Assembly (NCBI GenBank): GCA_036262075.1
Contig: DATAJO010000001.1
Span: 15,286-79,285 of the forward strand
Direction of reading: 5' to 3'
Origin: JACDBZ01 sp036262075
Lineage (GTDB): Bacteria > Chloroflexota > Limnocylindria > QHBO01
DNA length: 64,000 nt
Shown: positions 15,779-23,874 of the stretch, in pieces
Numbering within the stretch: the stretch's first letter is position 1
How the letters are laid out: each line of letters begins with the position of its first letter
The notes under the pieces: model-generated
What the model saw: only the letters and a program-made list of their open reading frames with translations
Told to the model about the DNA's origin: nothing
Databases searched by the model: none
Made by a program: the position numbers and the translations under genes

Positions 15779-17842
15779 CTAGCCCTTCGACCGCTTCCCG
15801 CGCCGGCGGGTGCCGGTCCGCGGCTTGTCGCGCGCCGCATCGGCCTCCGTCGGCTGCTCGACGTGCCGATCGCGCCGTCCGCGGCCGTTGTGCCCGCCGT
15901 TCCGGCCGTCGGTGCTCGGCACGAGCGGCGTCGACCGCCGCCGCCCGCCGCGCTCGGCGTGGATGACGTGCATGACCGCGTTGATCAGCGCGAGGTGGGT
16001 GAACGCCTGCGGAAAGTTCCCGAGATGCCGCCCGGTCTGCGGGTCGAGCTCCTCCCCGTACAGGCCGAGGTCGCTGGCGTGGGCCAGGAGCTTCTCGCAC
16101 AGCCGCCGGGCGCGGTCGACCTCGCCGATCTCGACGAGCGCCGACACGAGCCAGAACGAACAGATCGTGAACGTGCCCTCGGCGCCGGACAGGCCGTCGT
16201 CGGTCTCGTCGACGCGGTAGCGCAGGACGAGGCCGTCGGCGGTCAGCTCGTCGGCGATGGCGAGGACGGTACGACGGATGCGCTCGTCGTCGGGCGGCAG
16301 GAAGCGGACGAGCGGCATGAGCAGGAGCGAGGCGTCGAGCGCATCGGTCTCGTAGTGCTGGGTGAAGACGCCCCGCTCGTCGAGGCCGTTGGCGCAGATA
16401 TCGGCGTGGATCTCGTCGGCGGCGCGCTGCCAGGCCTCGGCGTGCTCCATGTCGCCACGCAGGCGCGCGAGCTTCGCCCCGCGGTCGGCGGCGACCCAGC
16501 ACATGAGCTTCGAGCTGGTGAAGTGCTTCGGCTCGCCGCGGACCTCCCAGATGCCGCGGTCCGGCTTGCGCCAGTTCTCGAGCGCGGCCTCGACCTGGCG
16601 CACGAGGATCGGCCAGATCCGCTCGTCGAGGTGGTCGCGCGACTTCGTGTGGAGGTAGACGGCGTCGAGCACGGCGCCCCACATGTCGTGCTGGCGCTGC
16701 TCGTAGGCGCCGTTGCCGATGCGGACCGGGCGCGCCCCCTCGTAGCCCTCGAGATGGTCGAGCGTCCGCTCCGGCAGGGCCCGCTCGCCGTCGATGCCGT
16801 ACATGATCTGGAGCTCCCGGTCGCGCTCGGCGACGTCGGCGATGAAGTACAGGTAGTCGTTCGCCTCCCATTCGAAGCCGAGCGTGTACAGCCCCCACAG
16901 GGCGAACGTCGAGTCGCGGATCCAGCTGTAGCGGTAGTCCCAGTTCCGCTCGCCGCCGGGCGTTTCCGGCAGCGAGGTCGTGGGGGCGGCGATGATCGCG
17001 CCGGTCGGCGCGTAGGTCAGGCCCTTGAGCGTCAGCGCCGAGCGCTCGAGGTACGTGCGCCACGGGTGATCGGGGAACGTCCCGCGCGCCAGCCAGTGCT
17101 GCCAGTGATGGGCGGTCCACACCAGGCGCGAGTAGGCGTCGTCGGCCGTGCGCGGCGCATCGGCTCCGTTCCAGGACAGGGCGACGAAGCGCGTCTGGCC
17201 CTCCTTGATGAGCGTGCGACCGATGGCGCGGCGGCCCTCGAAGCCGATGTTGATGTCGCTCGTCAGGACGAGCTCGACGTCGCTCGCGTCCGAGCGGCAG
17301 GCGACCTGCCGGTAGCCCTCCTCGGTGTAGCGCCACTCGCCGTGGGCGCGGCCGTAGTCGAAGGCCGGCTCGCAGTCGACGATGAGCTGCATCTCCCCGT
17401 TCACGCAGCGGACCATGCGCAGCAGGATGTGGCTGGCGTCGTAGTCGGTCGGCGCGCGCCGATGCGTCTTCGAGCGCTTCTGGTCGTGCCGCCACGGACC
17501 GATGAGGAGCACGTCGCGCACGATCACCCAGCCCGTGGGCGAGCCCCAGCTCGTCTCGAGCACCATCGTGCCGGGCAGGTAGCGCCGGGCCGCCGGGACG
17601 CGGATGTCCGACGGACCGAAGCGGAAGCCGCCGGCGTCGCGATCGAGGATCGCGCCGAACACGCTCGGCGAATCCATGCGCGGCAGGCACATCCACTCGA
17701 CGTTGCCCGATGGCGCGACGAGGGCCGTCGTCTCGCAGTCGGACAGGAAGGCGTAGTCGCCGATCGGCGGGAAGGGCGAGCCGTCGAAGCGCCCGTCGTC
17801 CAGCGCGAACCCGGTTCCGGTGCCGTTTGTATTCCCGATCAT
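15779..17842 (-). CDS. Glycoside hydrolase family 15 (glucoamylase/trehalase-like)
   Basis: A 687-residue (alpha/alpha)6-barrel enzyme. The N-terminal beta-sandwich begins FPPIGDYAFLSDCETTALVA. The catalytic part shows GGERNWDYRYSWIRDSTFAL, IWEVRGEPKHFTSSKLMCWVA (with the general-acid Glu region) and the late TFTICSFWLVSALVEIGE block. These are characteristic of bacterial GH15 proteins acting on alpha-glucosides or trehalose. There is no signal peptide, so it is cytoplasmic. A basic Arg/Lys-rich tail of ~50 residues is unusual. The ATG at 17842 has GGGAG eight bases ahead; a GTG at 17851 is the alternative. A role in glycogen/trehalose turnover would fit the glycogen synthase at 26.2 kb. Confidence 0.9.
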   Translation of the reverse strand: MIGNTNGTGTGFALDDGRFDGSPFPPIGDYAFLSDCETTALVAPSGNVEWMCLPRMDSPSVFGAILDRDAGGFRFGPSDIRVPAARRYLPGTMVLETSWGSPTGWVIVRDVLLIGPWRHDQKRSKTHRRAPTDYDASHILLRMVRCVNGEMQLIVDCEPAFDYGRAHGEWRYTEEGYRQVACRSDASDVELVLTSDINIGFEGRRAIGRTLIKEGQTRFVALSWNGADAPRTADDAYSRLVWTAHHWQHWLARGTFPDHPWRTYLERSALTLKGLTYAPTGAIIAAPTTSLPETPGGERNWDYRYSWIRDSTFALWGLYTLGFEWEANDYLYFIADVAERDRELQIMYGIDGERALPERTLDHLEGYEGARPVRIGNGAYEQRQHDMWGAVLDAVYLHTKSRDHLDERIWPILVRQVEAALENWRKPDRGIWEVRGEPKHFTSSKLMCWVAADRGAKLARLRGDMEHAEAWQRAADEIHADICANGLDERGVFTQHYETDALDASLLLMPLVRFLPPDDERIRRTVLAIADELTADGLVLRYRVDETDDGLSGAEGTFTICSFWLVSALVEIGEVDRARRLCEKLLAHASDLGLYGEELDPQTGRHLGNFPQAFTHLALINAVMHVIHAERGGRRRSTPLVPSTDGRNGGHNGRGRRDRHVEQPTEADAARDKPRTGTRRRGKRSKG

Positions 17843-17948
17843 CGACCGCACTCCCGTTGCGGGCCGCCCAGTCTCACACCGATTGGGCCGTTCGCCAACC
17901 CCTCGATCGGACCAGTCACCGATCTATCGGCGGAACGCCGCCCGAGTG

Positions 17949-18812
17949 TCAGATGTCGGCGTTGAACGTGTCGCAGTCGTTCGGGTCGCCAGACTCGAGG
18001 CCGCGGCTGAACCATTCCTGGCGCTGGGCGGCGGAGCCGTGGGTCCACGTCTCCGGGTTGACCTGGCCCTGCGTCTTCTCCTGGATGCGGTCGTCGCCGA
18101 TGACCTGCGCAGCGTTGAGCGCCTGGTTGATCTGCTCGCGGCTGAGCGGTTCCAGGTAGCCGGTCTCGACGGCGTGGTTGCCCCATACCCCGGCGAAGCA
18201 ATCGGCCTGGAGCTCGGTACGCACGGCGCCGCCCTGGGCGCCGGCGTCGCGACCGGCGTCCAGCAGGCCGAGCAGGTTCTGCATGTGGTGCCCGTACTCG
18301 TGGGCCACGACGTACATCTCGGCGAACGGGCCGCCCTCGGCGCCGAACCGGCTCTCGAGCTGGTCGTAGAAGCCGAGGTCGATGTAGATCGTCTGGTCCG
18401 GCGGGCAGTAGAACGGGCCCACCGCGCTCGTGGCCCCGCCGCAGGCGGTGTTCACCGCGTCGCGGAAGACGGTGGCGTTCGGGATCTGGAACTCGCCGCG
18501 CCCGGAATAGGCCTCCGACCAGTACTCGTCCAGGCTCTGGAGCGTGCCGACCAGGCGGCAGTCCTGGCGCTCGTTCGCATCGGCTCCCGTCTCGCACTCC
18601 GCGATCTCCTGGCTGCCGATGGGCCCCTCCTGGAGGCCGGCGCCGGCACCGCCGAGGATGCTGCCGAGGTCGCCGCCGAGCAGGACGATGGCGGCGATGA
18701 GGATGAGCGTGCCGAGGCCGCCGCCGAGCGCGATCCCGCCGCCGCTGACGCGGCGCCCGCGCACGTCGCGGACCCGTCCGGGGTCGAGGTCGACGTCTCG
18801 TCGGAAGGTCAT
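17949..18812 (-). CDS. Neutral zinc metallopeptidase (YpfJ-like), membrane-anchored
   Basis: A 287-residue protein with a short basic N-terminus and one membrane helix (about residues 32-48). A periplasmic or extracellular domain then carries HEYGH at 171-175, and TELQADCFAGVW follows at about 199-210, supplying the third metal ligand. YWSEAYSGRGEFQIP and FYCPPDQTIYIDLGFY are signature blocks of the putative neutral zinc metallopeptidase family (PF04228). Its substrates are unknown. Standalone gene. Confidence 0.88.
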   Translation of the reverse strand: MTFRRDVDLDPGRVRDVRGRRVSGGGIALGGGLGTLILIAAIVLLGGDLGSILGGAGAGLQEGPIGSQEIAECETGADANERQDCRLVGTLQSLDEYWSEAYSGRGEFQIPNATVFRDAVNTACGGATSAVGPFYCPPDQTIYIDLGFYDQLESRFGAEGGPFAEMYVVAHEYGHHMQNLLGLLDAGRDAGAQGGAVRTELQADCFAGVWGNHAVETGYLEPLSREQINQALNAAQVIGDDRIQEKTQGQVNPETWTHGSAAQRQEWFSRGLESGDPNDCDTFNADI

Positions 18813-18921
18813 GTGGTCGGCGTCTCCGCGTGCTGGCTTGCTCGGCCGCCGGGCGGCCCAGTCCCGAGCATAGCGTCCGGCGTGCCAATCGAAACCATCA
18901 CGAGCAGGAACCGAACCGGAG

Positions 18922-19971
18922 TCAGGTGGCGGACAGCCGCTCCGCCAGCCAGCCGATCGCCTGCGGGTAGCGCCACTCGATCCCGCCGTGCTTGCCCGGG
19001 AAGAGCTCGAAGCGCACGACCGGCTCGGTGACGCCGATGGCCTCGAGCTCGCGGCGGAAGGCCTCCGCGCCGAGGTCGAGGTAGTACTCGTCGCTCGTGC
19101 CGGCGTCGATCCAGATCGCGCGCAGCCCGCGCAGCGCATCGGCGCGCGACGGGACCATGCGGACCGGGTCCCAGGCCAGCCAGCGCTCCCAGACCTCCGG
19201 CACGAGGCGGCCGGTGGCGGGATCGAAGGGCAGGCGCACGGTGCCGTCGGCATCGGTCGAGTAGCAGGCCGCCATGGCCCACTCGTTGACGAGCGCCGGG
19301 TCGCCGGGCCGCGATCGGCCCTGGCGGGAGCGGAAATCGGCCCAGAACGCGTCGAACGAGCCGTCGTGGTGGTCGCGCAGCGCGCGGGCGGCCTCGGGGA
19401 ACTCCGGCTGGTAGCAGCACTCGAACAGCGCGTCCCCGGCGTGCGTGGCGAGGCCGCCGAACAGGTCGGGCCGCAGCATCGGCGTGACCATGGCGCCGTA
19501 GCCGCCGCTCGACTTGCCGGCGATGCCGCGATGGGCGGCATCGGCCAGGGTACGGTAGCGGTCGTCGACGAACGGCACGACCTCGTCGCACAGGTAGGTG
19601 TGGTAGCGGCCGGTCCCCGGCGAGTCGAGGAACTGGGAGCCGCCGTAGCTCGTCCACGCGTCGACGTACACGACGATGGCCGGCGTCGCATCGGACCGCG
19701 CGAACGAGTCGTCGATCATCTCGACCACGGTCGGCGAGAACGCCTTGCGGTTCTTCCACATGTCGACCTGGCCGGTCATGCCCTGGATGAGGTAGATCGT
19801 CGGGTAGCGGCGCTCCGGGTCGTCGTCGTAGCCGGGGGGCGTGTAGACCCACAGTGGACGCCGGTGCGGATCGCCGAGCGGATTGCCGGTGAGCGCCTCG
19901 GAGTCGATGACGAGCTCGTCGAGGCGGCCGGCCCAGTCGTGGCCCCAGGGCCGAGGCAGGTCGGTGGTCAT
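18922..19971 (-). CDS. Putative esterase (alpha/beta hydrolase, esterase D/Fes-like)
   Basis: A 349-residue alpha/beta hydrolase. The nucleophile elbow is G-K-S154-S-G, near GIAGKSSGGYGAM. LWVYTPPGYDDDPERRYPTIYL at the start and the C-terminal FPGKHGGIEWRY, with the catalytic His, match the putative esterase (PF00756) family that includes Fes-like, antigen 85-like and feruloyl esterases. No signal peptide is visible. Substrate unknown. Its start lies just downstream of the ABC operon's last stop on the same strand, 29 bp away, so read-through is possible. Confidence 0.85.
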   Translation of the reverse strand: MTTDLPRPWGHDWAGRLDELVIDSEALTGNPLGDPHRRPLWVYTPPGYDDDPERRYPTIYLIQGMTGQVDMWKNRKAFSPTVVEMIDDSFARSDATPAIVVYVDAWTSYGGSQFLDSPGTGRYHTYLCDEVVPFVDDRYRTLADAAHRGIAGKSSGGYGAMVTPMLRPDLFGGLATHAGDALFECCYQPEFPEAARALRDHHDGSFDAFWADFRSRQGRSRPGDPALVNEWAMAACYSTDADGTVRLPFDPATGRLVPEVWERWLAWDPVRMVPSRADALRGLRAIWIDAGTSDEYYLDLGAEAFRRELEAIGVTEPVVRFELFPGKHGGIEWRYPQAIGWLAERLSAT

Positions 19972-20000
19972 GCGGCGCAGCCTAGCGGGCCGCGGCCGGC

Positions 20001-20726
20001 CTAGCCGGTCTCGCCGCGCAGCTCGACTGTCTCGAGCCGCCGGACGGCGATGAGGAACGCGCCGACGACCACGATGGCGAGGACGACGAGCGCCTCCATG
20101 CCCAGCTCGGCGGGGACCGCACCCTGGCCGCCGAGCGCGTCACCCACGGCGAGGGCGTGCTGGCGGACCGACAGGATCCGGGTGCCGGCGAACAGCCCGG
20201 CCACGACCCCCTCCCAGACGATGACGTAGGCGAGGCCGATGACGAGCGCGCGCGAGGTGACGAGCGAGAGCGCCACAAAGATGGCCGCGTACTCGAGCCC
20301 GGCGACGATCGCCGCCACCGCGTAGGCGACGCCGAGCCCGATGCTGCCGCCGCTGGCCACGACCCCGGCGATGAGGATCCCGGGCGCCACGATCGCCGAG
20401 GTCACGAGCCACGACACGAGGAGCTTGACCGCCACGATGGCGATGCGCGGCACCGGCTTCGAGAGGAGGTACACGATCGTGCCGTCCTCGAGCTCGGAGC
20501 CGATGGCGGCGGTGCCGACGATGACCGCCACGAGCGGCAGGACGACGGCGATGCCGAAGTCGGCGAGGAGGCCCCCGGTGAACCGCAGCGCCTCGCTCTC
20601 GGTCGGGTCGGACAGCCGGAACAGCGCCGCGACGAGGACGACGAGGGCGCTGGCCAGGGCGAGGAGCAGCGTACGGCGCCGGTTGAGGAGGCTGCGCAGC
20701 GTGATCGAGAACAGGGTGCGGATCAT
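20001..20726 (-). CDS. ABC-2 type transporter permease
   Basis: A 241-residue membrane protein with six predicted helices. It starts MIRTLFSITLRSLLNRRRTL, the amphipathic elbow helix of ABC-2 exporters, then GIAVVLPLVAVIVGTAAIGSE and EDGTIVYLLSKPV, the conserved ABC-2 core motif (E-x-G-T-x3-L-L-S-x-P). It is the last gene of a four-gene operon. Its ATG overlaps the stop of the ATPase gene (ATGA). Substrate unknown. Confidence 0.85.
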   Translation of the reverse strand: MIRTLFSITLRSLLNRRRTLLLALASALVVLVAALFRLSDPTESEALRFTGGLLADFGIAVVLPLVAVIVGTAAIGSELEDGTIVYLLSKPVPRIAIVAVKLLVSWLVTSAIVAPGILIAGVVASGGSIGLGVAYAVAAIVAGLEYAAIFVALSLVTSRALVIGLAYVIVWEGVVAGLFAGTRILSVRQHALAVGDALGGQGAVPAELGMEALVVLAIVVVGAFLIAVRRLETVELRGETG

Positions 20727-21631
20727 CGGCGCACGAGGTAGCTGAAGACCGATTCGAGCGACTCGTCGGCCGGTCGCAGCTCGAGCAGCGAGACGCCGGC
20801 ACGCTGGGCGGCCGGCGCGATCGCCCGGGTCAGGGCGCCGTAGTCGACGGTCTGGACGTTGAGCGTGCCGTCGGCGAGCTCGACGGCGCGCACCTCGGGC
20901 ACGGCCATGAGCTCGCGCGCCAGGCGACGGTCGTCGGTGGTGCGGATGGTGAACGAATGGGGTCGATCGGTCATCAGGCGACGGATGCGACGGAAGTCGC
21001 CCGACGCGGCGAGCCGGCCGGCGACGACGACGAGGACGCGATCGGACAGGCGCTCGACCTCCTCGAGGATGTGGCTGCTGAACAGGATCGTGCGCCCCTC
21101 GGCCGCCATCCGGCGCAGGAGGTCCATCATGTGCAGCCGCTGGCGCGGGTCCATGCCGTTGAACGGCTCGTCGAGGATGAGGACCGGCGGGTCGTGGACG
21201 AGCGCGGCCGCGACCTTCACCCGCTGCCGCATGCCCTTCGAATAGCCGCCGATGGCCCGGTTCGCCGCGGCGACGAGGTCGACCATGCCGATCGCGCGCT
21301 CGGCGGCGGCGACCGGGTCCGGCACGTCCTGGAGCCGGGCCGAGGCCTCGACGAACTGGCGGCCGGTGAGGAAGTCGTAGACCGCCTCGCGCTCGGGGAC
21401 GAAGCCGATGCTGCGGTACAGCTCGGGGTGGCGCCAGGTCGGCGTGTCGTCGAGCCGCACCTCTCCCGCGGACGGGGCCAGGAAGCCGGCCATCATGTGG
21501 AGCAGCGTCGTCTTGCCCGCACCGTTCGGGCCGAGCAGGCCGGTGATGCCGGGGCCGATCTCGAAGGTGACGTCGTTGACGGCCACGACGTTGCCGTACC
21601 AGCGCGAGACGTTGGTGAGCCGCAGCGTCAT
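20723..21631 (-). CDS. ABC transporter ATP-binding protein
   Basis: A 302-residue ATPase: Walker A GPNGAGKT at 34-41, signature YSKGMRQR, Walker B VLILDEP and switch His in LFSSHILEEV. The C-terminal ~80 residues form the regulatory tail common to ABC-2 drug and lipid exporters. The start overlaps the upstream permease stop (TGATG) and the stop overlaps the next permease, so ATPase and permease subunits should be made in stoichiometric amounts. Confidence 0.92.
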   Translation of the reverse strand: MTLRLTNVSRWYGNVVAVNDVTFEIGPGITGLLGPNGAGKTTLLHMMAGFLAPSAGEVRLDDTPTWRHPELYRSIGFVPEREAVYDFLTGRQFVEASARLQDVPDPVAAAERAIGMVDLVAAANRAIGGYSKGMRQRVKVAAALVHDPPVLILDEPFNGMDPRQRLHMMDLLRRMAAEGRTILFSSHILEEVERLSDRVLVVVAGRLAASGDFRRIRRLMTDRPHSFTIRTTDDRRLARELMAVPEVRAVELADGTLNVQTVDYGALTRAIAPAAQRAGVSLLELRPADESLESVFSYLVRR

Positions 21632-22518
21632 CACGTCGAGATGCTCCGGTAGCGCAGGGCGAGCAGCCCGAGGCAGATGGCGAGCAGCACGACCGTCGCG
21701 ATGCCGTAGATCGGCAGGTCGATCCCCGCCGCCCCGACCGGCGAGTCCGGCAGCGAGCCGCCGAACAGCCACTGGCGCGTGCCGTCGAGGATGGCGAGCG
21801 GGTTGAGAAACGGCGCGAACGTCTCGAGCCCGCCGCCCTGCGACTGGAACACGCCGCTCACCGCGCTGCCGATGAGGAACAGGGCGAGGATGCCGCCGGC
21901 CGCGTACGCCCGCCGGCCGGCGAGGGCGCAGATGGCGAGGCCGATGGCGCTCAGCACGACGGCGTGGAGGACGCCGGAGCCGATGATGGCGGGCAGCGCC
22001 CCGACCTCGTCCCCGAGGGCGGCGACGATGTCCTCCGACGCCAGCACGCGTCCGAGCCACAGCACGACGGTCGGCAGCAGCGTGAGGGCCAGCATGCCCA
22101 GCGCCAGCGCGCCGAGCTTGGCGACGACGTAGTCCACGCGGCTGATCGGCCGGCTGAAATAGAGCGGCAGGACGCGGAAGCGGATGTCGTTGACGACGAG
22201 CTCGGGCGCCTGGGCGGCGAGGAAGATCGGGAACAGCGCGCCGATCTCCCACAGGATGCTCTCGTAGCTGTACAGCTCGATGATGTCGCCGGCGAGGACC
22301 TTGATCGCCACGGCCACGATGGCCGGCATGAGGGCCAGCGCGACGAGGCCCCACGGCAGGACCTTCGAGCGGCCCGATCGGCCGAGGCCGAAGACGGAGC
22401 GCACGCCGGCGCTGACGATGGCGGCGATCGCCTCGCGCCGCCCGAGCCGCGGCCCGTCGTAGTGGCGGTAGCCGATGTCGTAGATCGTGCCGGCGGCCGG
22501 CTCGGGCACGCTGCTCAT
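21631..22518 (-). CDS. ABC-2 type transporter permease
   Basis: A 295-residue permease with about six helices after a ~55-residue cytoplasmic N-terminus (YDIGYRHYDGPRLGRREA). That motif is typical of ABC-2 permeases paired with a NatA-like ATPase. PLYFSRPISRVDYVVAKL is the conserved coupling segment. It starts in an ATGA overlap with the upstream ATPase and ends in TGATG with the downstream one. Confidence 0.87.
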   Translation of the reverse strand: MSSVPEPAAGTIYDIGYRHYDGPRLGRREAIAAIVSAGVRSVFGLGRSGRSKVLPWGLVALALMPAIVAVAIKVLAGDIIELYSYESILWEIGALFPIFLAAQAPELVVNDIRFRVLPLYFSRPISRVDYVVAKLGALALGMLALTLLPTVVLWLGRVLASEDIVAALGDEVGALPAIIGSGVLHAVVLSAIGLAICALAGRRAYAAGGILALFLIGSAVSGVFQSQGGGLETFAPFLNPLAILDGTRQWLFGGSLPDSPVGAAGIDLPIYGIATVVLLAICLGLLALRYRSIST

Positions 22519-23507
22519 CGGTCCTCTCCGGTCGGCGCGACGGGTGCGGCAGGCCCCGCGGGCGTCGCGGGCGCCGCGGGCGCCGTCTCGGCGACGCCGT
22601 CGCGGAACAGGTCCTCGAGCTGGTGGCGTCCCGCCTCGATGCGCACGAGCGCGAGGTTCAGGTCGACCGCCCCGTCGCGGATGGCGTCGACGATGGCCGT
22701 CTCGCCACCCGGCCCGGTGGCGAGGTCGACGAGCATCGTCCGCCCGTCGGCCCGCGCGTCGACGCCGAGGGCGGTGAGCCGCTCGACGAGCGGCGCGGCG
22801 TCCTCCTCGGTCTCGACCAGCAGCTGCCCGGTGCGCTCGGTGAAGGCGGTGAGCGGCGCCGTGCGCAGCAGCCGGCCGGCGTCGATGGCCACGAGCCAGG
22901 TGGCGACGCGCTCGATCTCGCCGAGCAGATGGCTGGCGACGATGACGGTGATGCCGAAGTCCCGCCCGATGCGCTGGATGAGCCCGAGCATCTCGTCGCG
23001 CCCCGCCGGGTCGAGGCCGTTCGTCGGCTCGTCGAGGAACACGAGCTTCGGGTCGTGGACGAGCGCCTGGGCGAGCTTCACGCGCTGCTTCATGCCGGTC
23101 GAATAGCCGCCGATCGGCCGGTAGCGCTCCTCGTACAGCCCGACGTGGCGCAGCGTATCGGCGGTGCGCTCGCGGGCCGCGCCCGCGGGCAGGCCCGAGA
23201 CGCGCGCCATGTGCGCGACGAACTCGGTGGCGGAGACATCGGCCGGGAGGCAGTCGTGCTCCGGCATGTAGCCCACGAGCTCGCGGATGCGCGCGCCGTC
23301 GCGGGCCACGTCCATGCCGAGGACGCTCGCCTCGCCCTCGGTGGCCGGGAGCAGCCCCAGGAGGATCTTGAGGAGCGTGCTCTTCCCGGCGCCGTTCGCC
23401 CCGACGAGGCCGATGATGCCCTCGTCGATCTCGAGGGTCAGGCCGTCGAGGGCCGTGACGCCACCGGGATACCGCTTCGTCAGCGCCCGCGTGCCGATGA
23501 GGGCCAT
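22515..23507 (-). CDS. ABC transporter ATP-binding protein (first gene of ABC-2 operon)
   Basis: A 330-residue ATPase: Walker A GANGAGKS at 36-43, signature YSTGMKQR, Walker B LVFLDEPTNGLD and switch His in VIVASHLLGEIE. The C-terminal tail ends in a low-complexity Ala/Pro run (AAPATPAGPAAPVAP), probably disordered. It leads an operon of two ATPase/permease pairs, suggesting a heteromeric exporter or two related ones. The 155-bp gap upstream should hold the promoter; I see no clear operator in it. Confidence 0.92.
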   Translation of the reverse strand: MALIGTRALTKRYPGGVTALDGLTLEIDEGIIGLVGANGAGKSTLLKILLGLLPATEGEASVLGMDVARDGARIRELVGYMPEHDCLPADVSATEFVAHMARVSGLPAGAARERTADTLRHVGLYEERYRPIGGYSTGMKQRVKLAQALVHDPKLVFLDEPTNGLDPAGRDEMLGLIQRIGRDFGITVIVASHLLGEIERVATWLVAIDAGRLLRTAPLTAFTERTGQLLVETEEDAAPLVERLTALGVDARADGRTMLVDLATGPGGETAIVDAIRDGAVDLNLALVRIEAGRHQLEDLFRDGVAETAPAAPATPAGPAAPVAPTGEDR

Positions 23508-23663
23508 CGCGTCCAGTCTACCTGCCGCTTCCGCGCCACCTGCGCCCGCGCTCGTTACGCGGGGTCAGTGCCGGCGTTACGTGCTGGACGGGCAACGCAG
23601 CACCGAAGCGCCGCGGAGCGCGCGAGCGAGCGCCCGGGGGCAACGGACCGGGACCGGCGCCGG

Positions 23664-23861
23664 CTACATGCTGGGGACGTAGTCGGGGTCGAAGAACTTC
23701 TCGGGGTTCTCGTCGAAGTCGAGCTTGCAGCCCTTGCCGCAGAAGAAGTACGTCGTGCCGTCGTGCTCGCTGCGCAGCCCCTGCGCGGTCGCGATCTCGG
23801 GGTTGACCTGCATGCCGCACACGGGATCGGTCGCCATCGGTGCCATCTCCAGTTCGTTCAT
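23664..23861 (-). CDS. YHS-domain protein
   Basis: A 65-residue protein centred on DPVCGM (residues 12-17), followed by YFFCGKGCKLDFDENPEKF. These are the Cys residues and FCxxxC element of the YHS metal-binding domain seen alone or fused to copper P-type ATPases. It lies 13 bp downstream of copA on the same strand and is clearly co-transcribed. It probably binds copper and delivers it to or from the pump. Confidence 0.85.
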   Translation of the reverse strand: MNELEMAPMATDPVCGMQVNPEIATAQGLRSEHDGTTYFFCGKGCKLDFDENPEKFFDPDYVPSM

Positions 23862-23874
23862 CGGGTCCTCGTGA

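Noticed and set aside
17861..17898. Two box-like sequences ahead of the GH15 gene (GGGCCGCCCAGTCT, GGGCCGTTCGCCAA)
   Set aside because: Only 9 and 10 of 14 matches, with 24-bp spacing and no strong member; probably background at this G+C.
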